A DNA stretch of 64,000 nucleotides, from assembly GCF_002002735.1 (NCBI RefSeq), contig NZ_MUNY01000042.1:62001-126000 (forward strand), read 5' to 3'. The DNA is from Algoriphagus sp. A40. GTDB lineage: Bacteria; Bacteroidota; Bacteroidia; Cytophagales; Cyclobacteriaceae. The notes below the pieces were generated by a model that did not search any database, was not told the origin of the DNA, and saw nothing but the letters and a program-made list of their open reading frames with translations. Shown here one piece after another: positions 8,337 to 17,273 of this stretch; within the stretch, counting starts at the first letter, position 1; each line of letters opens with the position of its first letter. The translations under genes were made by a program, and so were the position numbers.

Positions 8337-8708
8337 ATGAAAATCGCCCTTATCGCCCATGATGGCAAAAAAGCCGACATGGTACATTTTTTAAGCGGAT
8401 TCCGGGATGCCCTTCACCGAGTAGACATTGATTTGGTAGCTACCGGAACCACTGGTTCTCATATCGAAAGAGCCGGATTTCAAGTAGAAAGACTACTTTC
8501 TGGACCATTGGGCGGTGATGCCCAGATTGCAGCAATGGCCGCAGAAAAAAAACTGGCCGCAGTAATCTTCTTTCGTGATCCTCTAGACAAACATCCACAT
8601 GAGCCGGATGTTCAGATGCTGATGAGAATATGTGATGTCCACAATATTCCCTTGGCTACCAACCCTGCATCTGCAGCCCTCATGTTCAAAGCTTTAACAC
8701 AATCCTAA
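8337..8708 (+). CDS. mgsA: Methylglyoxal synthase
   Basis: MgsA turns dihydroxyacetone phosphate into methylglyoxal and phosphate, a bypass of lower glycolysis used when phosphate is short or sugar phosphates build up. The 123-residue protein begins with MKIALIAHDGKK, has the phosphate-binding TGTTG loop (about 36-40), the catalytic Asp at about 61 in GPLGGDAQI and conserved histidines in DPLDKHPHEPD (about 81-91). It is slightly shorter than the E. coli enzyme, with no C-terminal extension. Only two bases separate its stop from pfkA, so the two are surely co-transcribed. Confidence 0.95.
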   Translation: MKIALIAHDGKKADMVHFLSGFRDALHRVDIDLVATGTTGSHIERAGFQVERLLSGPLGGDAQIAAMAAEKKLAAVIFFRDPLDKHPHEPDVQMLMRICDVHNIPLATNPASAALMFKALTQS

Positions 8709-8710
8709 TA

Positions 8711-9697
8711 ATGGAAGCTAAAACCATAAAAAAAATCGGTGTACTCACCTCTGGTGGGGACGCACCGGGAATGAACGCAGCAATTCGTGCTGCAGTCAGA
8801 GCCGGTTTTTACTATAACCTCGAGATGTACGGGATCTATCGCGGATACGAGGGAATGATTCAAAATGACATCAAAAAGCTCGATTCCAAATACATCACCC
8901 ACGTATTGGAGCGCGGCGGAACATTTCTAAAGTCGGCCCGAAGTGATGAATTTCGAACCCCTGAAGGAAGGAAAAAAGCCTATGAAAACCTGAAAAACCA
9001 TGGCATCGATGCCTTGATCGTCATCGGTGGAGATGGATCACTGACAGGAGCCCACCTGTTTTTCCAGGAATATGGAATTCCTGCCATCGGACTTCCCGGC
9101 ACGATTGACAATGACCTTTCCGGAACTGATTCTACGATCGGGTTTGATACCGCTTGCAATACTGCAATTGAAGCCATTGACAAAATCCGTGACACGGCCA
9201 CTTCCCATGACAGGTTGTTCTTTGTGGAAGTAATGGGTCGTGATGCTGGATTTATTGCGGTCAATGCTGGAATCGGGAGTGCTGCGGCAGCCATTTTGAT
9301 ACCGGAAAATAAAACTCCGATTGAGACTTTGGTGGAAAAGCTCAAAACGCGATCCAAGGCAATGAAAACCTCCAACATCGTAATTGTGGCAGAAGGCGGA
9401 AAAAGCGGATCCGCACAGGAGATTGCAGATAAAGTAAAAAAATTCCTCCCCTATTACGACATCAAAGTCACCATTCTCGGACACTTACAGCGGGGTGGTG
9501 CACCCACAGCTTTTGACAGGCTTTTGGCTTCCAAGTTGGGAGTGGCTGCTGTCGAAGGGCTCCTACAGGGAAAATATGACGTGATGGCCGGCATGATCAA
9601 CAATAAAGTAGTCTTCACCCCAATTGTCAAAGCTATTGTAGATGACAAACATGTGGATGATGAGGATTTGAGAGTTGCGAATATTCTTTCCACCTAA
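8711..9697 (+). CDS. pfkA: ATP-dependent 6-phosphofructokinase
   Basis: PfkA phosphorylates fructose 6-phosphate at the committed step of glycolysis. The 328-residue protein has the ATP-binding N-terminus IGVLTSGGDAPGMNAAIRA, the GGDGS motif at about 106-110, where glycine after GGD marks ATP rather than pyrophosphate use, and the catalytic TIDND at 131-135. EVMGRDAGFIA and GHLQRGGAPTAFDR, the substrate-binding motifs, follow. Length is typical of the homotetrameric bacterial enzyme. It is the second gene of a two-gene operon with mgsA and ends at a strong terminator. Confidence 0.97.
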   Translation: MEAKTIKKIGVLTSGGDAPGMNAAIRAAVRAGFYYNLEMYGIYRGYEGMIQNDIKKLDSKYITHVLERGGTFLKSARSDEFRTPEGRKKAYENLKNHGIDALIVIGGDGSLTGAHLFFQEYGIPAIGLPGTIDNDLSGTDSTIGFDTACNTAIEAIDKIRDTATSHDRLFFVEVMGRDAGFIAVNAGIGSAAAAILIPENKTPIETLVEKLKTRSKAMKTSNIVIVAEGGKSGSAQEIADKVKKFLPYYDIKVTILGHLQRGGAPTAFDRLLASKLGVAAVEGLLQGKYDVMAGMINNKVVFTPIVKAIVDDKHVDDEDLRVANILST

Positions 9698-9704
9698 AAT
9701 TGGA

Positions 9705-9738
9705 AAAGGCCCTCAAACTAAATTGAGGGCCTTTTTTT
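9705..9738 (+). terminator. Rho-independent terminator after pfkA
   Basis: A 12-bp perfect stem (AAAGGCCCTCAA, loop ACTAAA, TTGAGGGCCTTT) runs into a T tract. Confidence 0.9.
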
Positions 9739-9812
9739 TGGCATTTTCATAGACTATTTTTTTTCCGGCAAGATTGAGGAAATTCAACTTCAAGATTTTC
9801 CCCAAATACCAT

Positions 9813-12800
9813 TCACTTTTTTGCCTCAAGTTCCTGTTTGAGTTTTTGAAGTTTGGTTGACAAAGAGGCTAGTTCCGTTGACTTTGCAATTCCCATCATC
9901 AGAATTAGCAAGTTAAGGTGCTCTATTTCGGCCATTTTATCCGAAGCACTTCCTGCATTTTTCCACACGTTCTCATAGGAAGTCTTTAAATTTTTCCAGG
10001 CCTTTTCTGCTGGCATTTCATCCAATAAAATTTTAGAAAGCAAAATATTGGAATCAGTCACCAAGTCCCAAAACTCTTTCTTTTCCTCGGGTATGGATTT
10101 AAGGTGTTTTTCCAACTCTCCCAAAACTAATGAACCTGTTTTATCAGACCAATCCAATGATTTTTTTGTAGCCAGTTCATAGATTCTACCCAATTGGATA
10201 GCATTGTTTACTGGATAGGCTTTTTTGAAACCGGTTTTTTTGGCTGCCATAACATAGGCCTCGGCTGAATTTTTCAACGCTTGAAGAATTAACTTCGGCG
10301 ATTTCGGATCAATGACTGTCAGTTGCCTCTTGAAGGCACTTCCTATCAAACTGTACCGCTCGGAAGTTTCCCCGATTTTATTCAGAAATCCCAGTTGCGC
10401 TATTGCCAAGTCTATTGATTTCAGGGCTTCTTCTCGTTTGCTTGGTGTTTTTGAAAATTCCTGCACCCAATATTTGCAGGAAATATTACAGTATTGCTCC
10501 ATTGCACGAACCGAATAGCCGGCATTTTCCAATCCCGACAGCTCCTGATAGAGCTCCATGGCTTTCTGATAGTCACCCAATTTGGCGTGGACATCCGCTC
10601 TGTATTCCAAAATTTTGTCACTGGAAAGATTTGCCTGCTTGATTCCTTCTTCGAGTTTCAGAAGTTTTGCCTTGCCGTCTGCGGTACTGATGCTTTTGGA
10701 CTCCAATTGAAATCCCAGATTATACAAATCAATCTCCACCTCTTCCAGAAGATAAAATCCGACTCCTGCATGGGATGACTGCGACAATCCTTCAATTTTG
10801 AAGAAGGGATCCCCGTAGCATTGATAAGCACCCCAGGTATTGCTTCTGGTGCCGTGCACTCTGTAAATCTCCGCTCGGGCAGCTTTGGTAGACTCACCAA
10901 ATGTATCTCCACAGAAGAGGCATTTGTAAAATTTCTCGCAAAAATCTAAAGCCGCCGCATCATCTACTGCCCATCCTGCCACAATCACCGCCTTCACCCC
11001 AATCTCAATCAGTTGGGTTCCGATATTTGCTGCAAGCTTGTTTCGGTTTTGATTGAACTCTTCCGCCTGATTGTCCATTTGGCCCAAATAGCAGCAATTG
11101 ACAAAGACAAACTCCGGCACTTTGCTCATTTGAGCAATATCACTTGGAGTCAGAAAGTACCCGTTGCCGATCACCATGCCTGAAGGTTTTTGAGGATCGG
11201 AATGGAAAACACCATGGCCCGCCAAGTGAATGATTTTATAATTTTGGGTGAAAAGCTTCAGAATAATCTGCGAGGCATTGCTGTTGATCAGCGTCTCGGT
11301 TACATATTTTTCGCTTTTTAGTTTTTCGGAAACCAAGGCTGCTTCTTTTTCAGCCCCTTTCAATTGACTCATGAAGCCACGCAACTCAGGATCACCTACG
11401 ACCAAGGCGCGCTTTTCCTGAACTGAGCTGACATTTTTCCTGAAATTAGTCGTGGCCAACTGCCTCACCATACCCGAATGGATGCACAGCGGCATACCAC
11501 TAAGATCTTCCTGGAGCATTTCCCAGGGGAAATTGGCCGTCCGCTTGTCCAAAACCCAAGTGATATTATTTTGACGTTTAAGGTTTTCTTTGAATTCAAA
11601 AGGAATCAATAATTCAAACATCGTCTTGGCAATTTCCGGCTCATATTGGTTTTTTAAAGTCATCCCTTCGAGCAGACTTTCGATATTTCTCACATTTGTG
11701 AGCAGCGGAACTTCATTTTCACTAGCTCCAGTGGTGGCCATAGCCATTTTGATTTTTCTGCCAAATCCGGTTTTGAGTTCATCATCACTTTTTTCCTCAG
11801 TTACCTTGATTCGCGTCCACCAGTCGGAAGTATTATCAAATGGAATTCGGGAAAGCCTTCCGATTTTTTGGTTCAAACATAGGTTGGAGATACTAATGTT
11901 AAATTCCTTACTCCCATCCTGTTCCAGGTTTTTGACAGTTCTCAAAATACCCAATGCCCGATCACGGAAGAGTTCGATAATTTCGATTTCTTCGATGACT
12001 TTTACCTTGTTTTGATAGGCTCGACGGATGTTTCTATTCGCTTCTTGGATGCCCAATAGGATCGATCTGATAGAAGTATCACTGGAAAATCCACCATAGG
12101 AAGTGGCCAAGGCAATGATGGAGATACCCAAACGCTCGCTTTTTTCTACTTCTGGCTCTTTGGGTTTTGTTTCCGAAGATTTCCCTTTGGTTTTAGAGCC
12201 AATTTCCACTTCACTCGTATCCTTTTGGTCTACTGATTCCTCCTCTTCGTCTCTTACATTTCGGATAGTGAGGTAGCGAGCAATTCCTTTGGAGACGGAA
12301 ACCATTAACTGAAAAGGCGTCAATTCACCAGGAACTCCCATTCCGATGACCACGGTTCCTTTAAAACTCTTGTTGTCGCAGGTAAGATCCTTGGTCAAAA
12401 CGATCTGGTGCGTCCCGACTTTATCAGGGTAAAGCCCCAAACTCAGCAACCGAGAAAGTTCATAATTCAAAATGCCATCGATGGCCTTTTCAGAAGTCAA
12501 AATGGAGTCGAATTGGAAATGGCCGGCAAGTACCGGATAATCTGCGTGGCTTAAGTCTCCGTGGCTGACTTTGACATGAATTGGAGTTTCGTGCTCTTTT
12601 TGCTCTTCCTCTTCACCCAATCCAAGCAGGGTCTTGAGGGTATTTCCTTCACTGATATCAAATACTTCTTCCTCCTTGGCCAAAATCCTCTCCTCCACTC
12701 CACGTCCATTTGGCAGGGTGTTTTGCAGCCGTCCGGTAATTCCCTGACTCAAGATATCTTCAATGGCTCCAAAGATTTTCTTTTCGCAGGAAAGTGCTCC

Positions 12801-15254
12801 ATGAGTCACATTGGCGTAATAGAGATGCTTTGCTTCTTTGATTCCCAATGGAATCCCGCTCGACCAAGTCACACTTTCATCGCCTTCATTTGTTTCAAAA
12901 AACTCCAACCTTCCGTCCCTGATTTCCAGATCTGTGATGGTTGATTTTTTCTTTCGGCTCTGTCCGGCGATGTAGTAGATATTTTCGTAATTGATTTCTT
13001 TCTCTTTTTCTAAAATTTGCTTTTGATAGGCTGCAAAATTTTTGAGGTCCGATTCAGTGGGTATGGGCCAGGATCCATCTCCGGAGGCTTTGCGGAGCTT
13101 TTCCCAAAATTTCACATCTGAGAAATCATGTTTGCCTGAGCGATTGATCGGAAGCAGTGCAAGAATGCCGGGGAAATTCACAAAGACATCCATCAGTTGC
13201 TTAGGAGAATTGACAATGTCAATTTTCGCCAAAAGCTTGATGATCCCATCTCTTCCAAAAAGCACATAAGGAATCCGGTAAGATCCCCCAAGCGGCGAAC
13301 CCAGGAAGAGAATTTTGAATCCTGCTCTATTATTGAGCTCCTTGTAAGTTTCAGGATGATACAACATAAAATCCCGGATCAATACGCCACCCATGCTATG
13401 GCCGACCATTTTGATGGGTTGGTTATGCTTCATGAGTTCCTCCACTTTTGCCTTGAGGAGATCAGCATTCCCCTTCATATCCAGTCTCCAGTCAAATGGA
13501 AAAGCCTGGACATCGTAGGTATTGCTCAAGAAATCCCCCAGCTTCTTGTAGGAGGTCTTGATCAAGGAATCAGCCTCAATTCCATTGGCCGGGCCTGGTA
13601 ATAAGCTTTTCAAATCACCTCCTAAAAATCGCTTGTAATTGATCCAAAGCATGCCGGCCGGATCCTTGAGGTTGGATCCCATGATTCCCGGCAATAAAAT
13701 CACAATCGGTTTTTTGCCACTGACTTGAGTTCCGTTGTAGCTTCCGCCTTCCAGTACCAAGCCGCCTCTTTCTTCCCCTCTGAGGAAAGTAATTCCATCC
13801 TTTCTCGTTTTCCCGCCAAACTTCTCAGGGTTACCAAGAAGTGCAGTCTGAATCATGTTTCTTACCAGCGGAGTCTTGAAATAGGTGATGTGATCAATTT
13901 TTCCTGATTCCTCCAGATAGATAAAAGTGTTGCCTGGTACTCTTTTGGCACCAAAATCCATACTGGAAGTATCTACTACCAAGTCATTTTTCCCACGGAA
14001 AAAGAACTTGCCTACCAAAACCACCAAACTCTTGAAAGCCAGACTCAGCTCGCTGCTGCCTGCAATCACGATGAGTTTGGAACTGATCTCCAGCTCTGTT
14101 CCCTGGTAATTCAATACTTTAATAAAGGGTGACTTAGGATTCATCGACTCCAGTCCCGGTAGCACCGAGACATCATCTTTGGTCTCGATCGCGGTCATGA
14201 TCAATTCCTTCATCGTGGTAAAGACCGGATTAGTAATGCTCCCAATCGCCGTACCCAGGAGATTGATGATCACGTTGAGAAATAGGTCCATCCGATCTGA
14301 AGCCAGTGTGGTGCCATTGGCAGGACAAGCCACCCGCACCATTCGATTGACAGTAATGGTTTTGGAACCGATCAAATTTGAGATTTCAGCGATGACATTC
14401 AGATCTCCCTGGCGCTTATTGTCTTTCAAAACTCCCTTTTCGACATCTCCAAAACCCTGATTAGCTGACGCAAACCTAGCGATCAAATCCCCCACCAAGC
14501 CTCCCCGAGAATGAGTCACCAGGTCAAGGGTGATGCCGCTTGGCAGCTGTTTGAAGGCCTCCAATACATTTTCCAAGGGACTGCAGGTCAGCGTTCGGTG
14601 TTGGATGGCCAAGATGTTTCCTGGACCATAATGCTTCACCATTTCTTTCCATTCGTCAGTAGCTTTCATTTCTCCGAAAGAACCTACAGTCGAGGATCCT
14701 GTGCCGTGGATAAAAAGGAGGCAATTTTTAGAGAGGTCAACCTTAGAAAAATCAGCTTTGGCCAATTCAAAGTTTTCTCCGACACTTAGGATTACCGCAG
14801 CACCTTCATTTTCGAAGGACTTTCCTCCAAATTCAAGCGCAGAATTTTCAGCTTTAGTAGCCAGTTTTTTGATTCCAGGATTGATGACCTCCCTTTTTAC
14901 AAAAACCTTTGCAGCTTTTACCAGGATTTTTTGGACAAGGCCTCGATCTTGCTCATCAGACTCGATGTCTCCGGAGAGATTGATTTCATCTAGGTCTCCA
15001 CCTCTCTTAAGGTCTTTGGAATAAATCTGCCTGATCGTATCTGCATCACCGAGCCAGAAGGTATTGTCATCAAAATCCAGCTCTAAAATCTCTCCCTCCT
15101 TGAGTTCGATGAGCTGCTCGGGGATATCGCTGCGAGTGGCACTTTCTACCGAAAATGTCCTGCTGACTTGATAGTTTCCCAAGGCTTGATCCTCAGCTTG
15201 GGAAATTTCTTTTGGCAATTCTTGACCTCTAAGTCTGATTTTGAAGGTTGACAT
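9813..15254 (-). CDS. Giant fusion: two alpha/beta hydrolases, CHAT protease domain and TPR-like tail
   Basis: This 1813-residue protein has no signal peptide. An N-terminal region (1-170) of unknown fold precedes hydrolase 1: oxyanion-type FIHGTGSS (about 182-188), nucleophile elbow THSRGG with Ser249, Asp near 424 in GKNDLVVD and His455. Hydrolase 2 has LPGIMGSNL (about 521-529), a lecithin:cholesterol-acyltransferase-like start, and GHSMGG with Ser620. A long middle part (about 900-1200) follows, then a CHAT caspase-like domain with HLAGHG (His near 1346) and VFVNCCYLG (Cys near 1384). The last 300 residues are helical with TPR-like LEYRADVHAKLGDYQKAMELY. Two lipase-like domains and a protease in one cytoplasmic chain suggest a regulated self-toxic or signalling effector; this is inference. 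It stands alone between pfkA and an amylase gene. Confidence 0.85.
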   Translation of the reverse strand: MSTFKIRLRGQELPKEISQAEDQALGNYQVSRTFSVESATRSDIPEQLIELKEGEILELDFDDNTFWLGDADTIRQIYSKDLKRGGDLDEINLSGDIESDEQDRGLVQKILVKAAKVFVKREVINPGIKKLATKAENSALEFGGKSFENEGAAVILSVGENFELAKADFSKVDLSKNCLLFIHGTGSSTVGSFGEMKATDEWKEMVKHYGPGNILAIQHRTLTCSPLENVLEAFKQLPSGITLDLVTHSRGGLVGDLIARFASANQGFGDVEKGVLKDNKRQGDLNVIAEISNLIGSKTITVNRMVRVACPANGTTLASDRMDLFLNVIINLLGTAIGSITNPVFTTMKELIMTAIETKDDVSVLPGLESMNPKSPFIKVLNYQGTELEISSKLIVIAGSSELSLAFKSLVVLVGKFFFRGKNDLVVDTSSMDFGAKRVPGNTFIYLEESGKIDHITYFKTPLVRNMIQTALLGNPEKFGGKTRKDGITFLRGEERGGLVLEGGSYNGTQVSGKKPIVILLPGIMGSNLKDPAGMLWINYKRFLGGDLKSLLPGPANGIEADSLIKTSYKKLGDFLSNTYDVQAFPFDWRLDMKGNADLLKAKVEELMKHNQPIKMVGHSMGGVLIRDFMLYHPETYKELNNRAGFKILFLGSPLGGSYRIPYVLFGRDGIIKLLAKIDIVNSPKQLMDVFVNFPGILALLPINRSGKHDFSDVKFWEKLRKASGDGSWPIPTESDLKNFAAYQKQILEKEKEINYENIYYIAGQSRKKKSTITDLEIRDGRLEFFETNEGDESVTWSSGIPLGIKEAKHLYYANVTHGALSCEKKIFGAIEDILSQGITGRLQNTLPNGRGVEERILAKEEEVFDISEGNTLKTLLGLGEEEEQKEHETPIHVKVSHGDLSHADYPVLAGHFQFDSILTSEKAIDGILNYELSRLLSLGLYPDKVGTHQIVLTKDLTCDNKSFKGTVVIGMGVPGELTPFQLMVSVSKGIARYLTIRNVRDEEEESVDQKDTSEVEIGSKTKGKSSETKPKEPEVEKSERLGISIIALATSYGGFSSDTSIRSILLGIQEANRNIRRAYQNKVKVIEEIEIIELFRDRALGILRTVKNLEQDGSKEFNISISNLCLNQKIGRLSRIPFDNTSDWWTRIKVTEEKSDDELKTGFGRKIKMAMATTGASENEVPLLTNVRNIESLLEGMTLKNQYEPEIAKTMFELLIPFEFKENLKRQNNITWVLDKRTANFPWEMLQEDLSGMPLCIHSGMVRQLATTNFRKNVSSVQEKRALVVGDPELRGFMSQLKGAEKEAALVSEKLKSEKYVTETLINSNASQIILKLFTQNYKIIHLAGHGVFHSDPQKPSGMVIGNGYFLTPSDIAQMSKVPEFVFVNCCYLGQMDNQAEEFNQNRNKLAANIGTQLIEIGVKAVIVAGWAVDDAAALDFCEKFYKCLFCGDTFGESTKAARAEIYRVHGTRSNTWGAYQCYGDPFFKIEGLSQSSHAGVGFYLLEEVEIDLYNLGFQLESKSISTADGKAKLLKLEEGIKQANLSSDKILEYRADVHAKLGDYQKAMELYQELSGLENAGYSVRAMEQYCNISCKYWVQEFSKTPSKREEALKSIDLAIAQLGFLNKIGETSERYSLIGSAFKRQLTVIDPKSPKLILQALKNSAEAYVMAAKKTGFKKAYPVNNAIQLGRIYELATKKSLDWSDKTGSLVLGELEKHLKSIPEEKKEFWDLVTDSNILLSKILLDEMPAEKAWKNLKTSYENVWKNAGSASDKMAEIEHLNLLILMMGIAKSTELASLSTKLQKLKQELEAKK

Positions 15255-15605
15255 GCAATAAAAGATTTTAAAAAGGATGGAAAAAACTCCTCACCTGACA
15301 GCCAATTAAAAGTGGTCTGAACTAACAGGGTCGTAGCTAATTGGAAGATTCACAAACAATTAAAGCTAGAAAGTTATTCTTTGGGAAGCAATATGGAACA
15401 AGGGAGATTTTGGAATTGAAAATGGTTTTCGATCAAACTATTTGGATAACTAAAACCAGCATCAGAACCAACTTTCTGATTCCCAATAAACGGACCTGAT
15501 AGCTTGCCAGTCACATATCAGAACTATGGCGATGGGTCTTGCTTCCCCTTAGATTTACCCAATGAGCCTACACCTATTTGTTACCTTGGATATGGGAAAA
15601 ATCAA
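15255..15605. other. Intergenic region upstream of the CHAT fusion gene
   Basis: About 350 bases lie between the CHAT gene start and the stop of the amylase gene, both on the minus strand. It must carry the promoter of the CHAT gene, but no convincing -7/-33 pair, hairpin terminator or small gene was found. Confidence 0.5.
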
Positions 15606-17162
15606 TTACTTCAAAAGCACAAGACTTGAATTTCCCCCAAGTTTCAGTTTGCCATCTGAAAATCCCCCTTCTCCCAAACTGAATAACATCTCTTCAAAGC
15701 CATCAGGAAGCCTGATTTCGACCTCTTTTTTACCCACGTTGTGAACTACAAAGATTTCCTGTTCACCGGACTTTCTGAAGTAAGCCATCACTGTCGACGG
15801 TAATTCCTCAGCCGGAAGTTCTAATGAACCGATCGCCAAAGCCGGGTAGGAATTGCGAAGGGCGATCAGGTTTTTGTAATGGTTGAAGTAACTGTTTGGA
15901 TCCCCCCGTTGTATCACCAGTGGGGTCACTGTTGAGTCCTTGCTGTACTTGGCTTTGATCCATTTGGTTCGTCCTTTGTCTTTGGATTTGATATCCCAAA
16001 GGAAAGCCTCTCGGATGTGCTCGTCGGGTTTGAGGCCCAGCATACCGATTTCCTCACCGTAATATAGGTAAGGCGCGCCTGGCATCGTGAGCAAGATAGA
16101 GATCGCTTGCTTGTATTTGGCCGGATCTGAATCCAGTTCATTGAGCAAGCGGGGTTGATCGTGGTTGGAGGAAATAGTCGCATCAATGAAGCTTGGGGTA
16201 ATCCCCTGATAAAAGTCCAGGATTTCCTTCTGCTTTTTGGCCAAAAGCATCCCATCACCAGTATTCATGGTTTCCAGCAAAGTATAGTGGAAATCAAAAT
16301 TGAACAAGGCCGGTAAACCAGGTAAGTAAGGTGCCACGATTTCCTTTTTGTCATACACCTCTCCTACCAGATAGACATCCGGCTTGATGGCTTCCATTTT
16401 TCCCCGGAATTCCTTCCAAAACTCGTGATTGTCTATTTGTCGATCATCGGAAAAAATATGCTTTGCAGCATCCAAACGGAACCCGTCCACTCCCACTTCC
16501 TGGAGCCAGAATCTGCCAATTTCGTAGATTTCCTCACGGACTTTTGGGCTGTCAAAGTTCAAGTCTGGCATTCCTCCCCAGAAAAATCCGTAGTAAAAAT
16601 CCTCGCCCACTCCCGGATCATGCCATTGGCGGATATTGTCCGAGTCCAGCGTGAGGATCTTTTTGTTCAATAAGTCAGCTATGGTGTCTTTTTGAGCCCA
16701 GACATAATACTCCCGGTAAGGATTGTCCTGGCCGGATTTTGCTTCCAAAAACCAGGGATGCTCTTTGCTGGTGTGATTGATGATCATATCAATCACGATT
16801 TTGATATTCCGCTTATGGGCTTCTTCAAGCAGTTTTTTGAAATCGTCCATCGTCCCATAATCCGGATGCACCGCCTTGTAATCTGTCACATCGTACTTGT
16901 GATAGGTCGGGGATGGCATGATCGGCATAAACCAAATCGCATTGGCACCCAATTCTTTCACATAGTCCAGTTTTTGTGTCACTCCGTTGAAATCCCCAAT
17001 ACTGTCTCCATTGGAATCGTAAAAGGATTGTACAAAAATTTCATAGGTCACTCCTGCTTGAGGCCAGTAATTTTGGACTTCGGGAGCTTCTTTTTCTATT
17101 TCCTTACAGGAAGAAAAAACTGCAATTGTCAAAACAGAAGCGGTTAAAATGGATCTATTCAT
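15606..17162 (-). CDS. GH13 alpha-amylase family lipoprotein
   Basis: This 518-residue glycoside hydrolase of family 13 probably cleaves alpha-1,4-glucans or transfers glucose units. The N-terminus MNRSILTASVLTIAVFSSCK is a lipoprotein signal with lipid-modified Cys19, so it is anchored in the envelope. The TIM-barrel motifs are present: VIDMIINH (about 123-130), GFRLDAAKHIF with nucleophile Asp231, LVGEVYD with acid/base Glu268 and SNHDQPR with Asp335. A short beta domain with DGFEEMLFSLGEG ends the protein. There are no SusC/SusD genes next to it, so this is not a classical polysaccharide utilisation locus. The same operon may include the aldolase upstream, although a terminator lies between them. 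Confidence 0.92.
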   Translation of the reverse strand: MNRSILTASVLTIAVFSSCKEIEKEAPEVQNYWPQAGVTYEIFVQSFYDSNGDSIGDFNGVTQKLDYVKELGANAIWFMPIMPSPTYHKYDVTDYKAVHPDYGTMDDFKKLLEEAHKRNIKIVIDMIINHTSKEHPWFLEAKSGQDNPYREYYVWAQKDTIADLLNKKILTLDSDNIRQWHDPGVGEDFYYGFFWGGMPDLNFDSPKVREEIYEIGRFWLQEVGVDGFRLDAAKHIFSDDRQIDNHEFWKEFRGKMEAIKPDVYLVGEVYDKKEIVAPYLPGLPALFNFDFHYTLLETMNTGDGMLLAKKQKEILDFYQGITPSFIDATISSNHDQPRLLNELDSDPAKYKQAISILLTMPGAPYLYYGEEIGMLGLKPDEHIREAFLWDIKSKDKGRTKWIKAKYSKDSTVTPLVIQRGDPNSYFNHYKNLIALRNSYPALAIGSLELPAEELPSTVMAYFRKSGEQEIFVVHNVGKKEVEIRLPDGFEEMLFSLGEGGFSDGKLKLGGNSSLVLLK

Positions 17163-17221
17163 CTGTTGATAATAGATTTTTAGAGGTCAGATAAAATCGC
17201 CGGACTTTAAAATCTAATATG

Positions 17222-17251
17222 AAAAAAAAAGTCACCCGTAAGTGACTTTTT
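17222..17251 (-). terminator. Terminator after class II aldolase gene
   Basis: AAAAGTCAC and GTGACTTTT form a 9-bp stem around a CCGTAA loop, with a T tract on the minus strand. It separates the aldolase from the amylase gene downstream. Confidence 0.8.
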
Positions 17252-17273
17252 ATATTCAGACTACTAAAATAGC

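Noticed and set aside
10312..14789. Plus-strand frames of 60-141 codons inside the CHAT fusion gene
   Set aside because: All are antisense to the single 1813-codon gene and lack any domain evidence.
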